Shown here piece by piece: positions 63,049-64,000 of a stretch of DNA of 64,000 nucleotides. The notes beneath the pieces were generated by a model. It did not search any database and was not told the DNA's origin. It was given only the letters and a program-made list of their open reading frames with translations. A program made the position numbers and the translations under genes. Numbering within the stretch: the first letter of the stretch is position 1; each line of letters opens with the position of its first letter. The stretch comes from Lawsonibacter asaccharolyticus (GTDB taxonomy: Bacteria; Bacillota; Clostridia; Oscillospirales; Oscillospiraceae): contig BFBT01000001.1 in NCBI GenBank assembly GCA_003112755.1, positions 2,294,001 to 2,358,000 on the forward strand. The letters are read 5' to 3'.

Positions 63049-64000
63049 ATGGAACGCAATTATACCACACAGATGGACGCCGCCCGCCGGGGGATCGTGA
63101 CCCCGGAGCTGGAGACTGTCGCCCGAAAGGAGCACATGTCCGTGGAGGAGCTGATGCCCCTCGTCGCGGCCGGCAAGGTGGCCATCCCTGCTAACCGCCT
63201 GCACAAATGCCTGGACCCGGAGGGTATCGGCTCCATGCTCCGCACCAAGATCAATGTCAACCTGGGAGTCTCCCGGGACTGCAAGGACTACGACGTGGAG
63301 ATGCAGAAGGTGCTCTCTGCGGTGAATATGGGGGCCGAGGCCATCATGGACCTGTCCAGCCATGGCAACACCCAGCCCTTCCGCCAGAAGCTCACTGCCG
63401 AGTGCCCGGTGATGATCGGCACCGTCCCTGTCTATGACAGCGTCATCCACTACCAGCGGGACCTGGCCACCCTCAGTGCCAAGGACTTCATCGATGTGGT
63501 CCGCCTCCATGCCCAGGACGGCGTGGACTTCGTCACCCTCCACTGCGGCATCACCCGTAAGACCATAGATCAGATCCGCAAGCACAAGCGGAAGATGAAC
63601 ATCGTCTCACGGGGCGGTTCCCTTGTGTTCGCATGGATGTGCATGACCGGGGAGGAGAATCCCTTCTATGAGTTCTACGACGAGATCCTGGATATCTGCC
63701 GGGAGTACGATGTGACCATCTCCCTGGGCGACGCCTGCCGCCCCGGCTGCCTGGCTGACGCCACCGATGTATGTCAGATCGAGGAACTGGTCCGCCTGGG
63801 CGAGCTGACCAAACGGGCCTGGGAGAAGGACGTGCAGGTGATGGTGGAGGGGCCCGGCCATGTGCCCATGGACCAGATCGCCGCCAACATGAAGGTGCAG
63901 CAGACCATCTGCATGGGAGCCCCCTTCTATGTGCTGGGCCCCCTGGTCACCGACATCGCCCCTGGCTATGACCACATCACCGCTGCCATCGGCGGGGCCA
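63049..64000 (+). CDS. thiC: Phosphomethylpyrimidine synthase ThiC (3' end outside window)
   Basis: ATG 63049 after AAAGGAGAAG opens a frame that stays open to the window edge (317 codons). It starts [20 protein letters not shown] and contains [44 protein letters not shown] and [13 protein letters not shown], which are diagnostic of ThiC. This radical-SAM enzyme converts aminoimidazole ribotide to HMP phosphate. The C-terminal Cys cluster that binds [4Fe-4S] would lie outside the window. It lies 65 nt after thiD. Confidence 0.96.
   Translation, partial: MERNYTTQMDAARRGIVTPELETVARKEHMSVEELMPLVAAGKVAIPANRLHKCLDPEGIGSMLRTKINVNLGVSRDCKDYDVEMQKVLSAVNMGAEAIMDLSSHGNTQPFRQKLTAECPVMIGTVPVYDSVIHYQRDLATLSAKDFIDVVRLHAQDGVDFVTLHCGITRKTIDQIRKHKRKMNIVSRGGSLVFAWMCMTGEENPFYEFYDEILDICREYDVTISLGDACRPGCLADATDVCQIEELVRLGELTKRAWEKDVQVMVEGPGHVPMDQIAANMKVQQTICMGAPFYVLGPLVTDIAPGYDHITAAIGGA

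Overview
The window is a GC-rich chromosomal segment (about 60 percent G+C by eye) from a spore-forming anaerobic Firmicute. The gene content points to class Clostridia, most likely an Oscillospiraceae gut bacterium of the Flavonifractor/Lawsonibacter/Intestinimonas type. Pointers are spoVAD-spoVAE, an NfnAB-type bifurcating transhydrogenase, a biotin-dependent carboxyltransferase, dgt-dnaG-rpoD, AddAB, and FeoB with its Cys-rich partner. The genus is inference. I found no tRNA, rRNA, CRISPR array, complete insertion sequence or prophage.

Layout. 0-8 kb: a truncated gene, an M56 (BlaR1-like) protease, mutS2, ptsH, uvrC and the overlapping set rsmD-coaD-coiled-coil gene. 8.2-9.3 kb: about 1 kb without a large gene, holding a strong promoter, a terminator, structured DNA and several candidate small ORFs. 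9.3-18.1 kb: an OadA-like carboxyltransferase, rfbA, a cell-surface 5'-nucleotidase, nfnA-nfnB and a small AAA ATPase. 18.1-21.8 kb (minus strand): a GNAT enzyme, spoVAE, spoVAD, asparaginase and a hydrolase. 21.9-22.8 kb: an AT-rich island with a DUF2975-type membrane protein and an XRE regulator. 22.9-27 kb: a zinc-ribbon protein, acyl-ACP thioesterase, guaB, a membrane-anchored XRE regulator and a small coiled-coil gene. 27-37.3 kb: addB, five accessory genes and addA. 37.3-41.7 kb: rpmE, a flavin reductase, hflX, a GNAT enzyme, a divergent small-gene/XRE module, a palindromic repeat cluster and a YigZ-family gene. 41.8-48.2 kb: dgt-dnaG-rpoD, a duplicated rpoD 3' end and recQ.

The minus strand from 48.2 to 59.0 kb carries two transport systems: feoA-feoA-feoB with a Cys-rich partner for ferrous iron, and pstSCAB-phoU-phoPR for phosphate. 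A DUF378 gene and cytidine deaminase follow. The window ends with a thiamine locus on the plus strand: promoter, TPP riboswitch, terminator, thiM, thiE, a HAD phosphatase, thiD and the start of thiC, which runs off the edge.

Regulation is unusually readable here. There is a DtxR/IdeR-like operator before feoA, tandem Pho-box-like repeats before pstS, a TPP riboswitch before thiM, a sigma-G-like promoter before spoVAD, and palindromic sites between the divergent XRE regulator and its small neighbour. The oddest features are a 46-bp copy of the rpoD 3' end 201 bp downstream of the original, the unexplained 8.3-9.2 kb segment, and the divergent XRE module near 40.3 kb.
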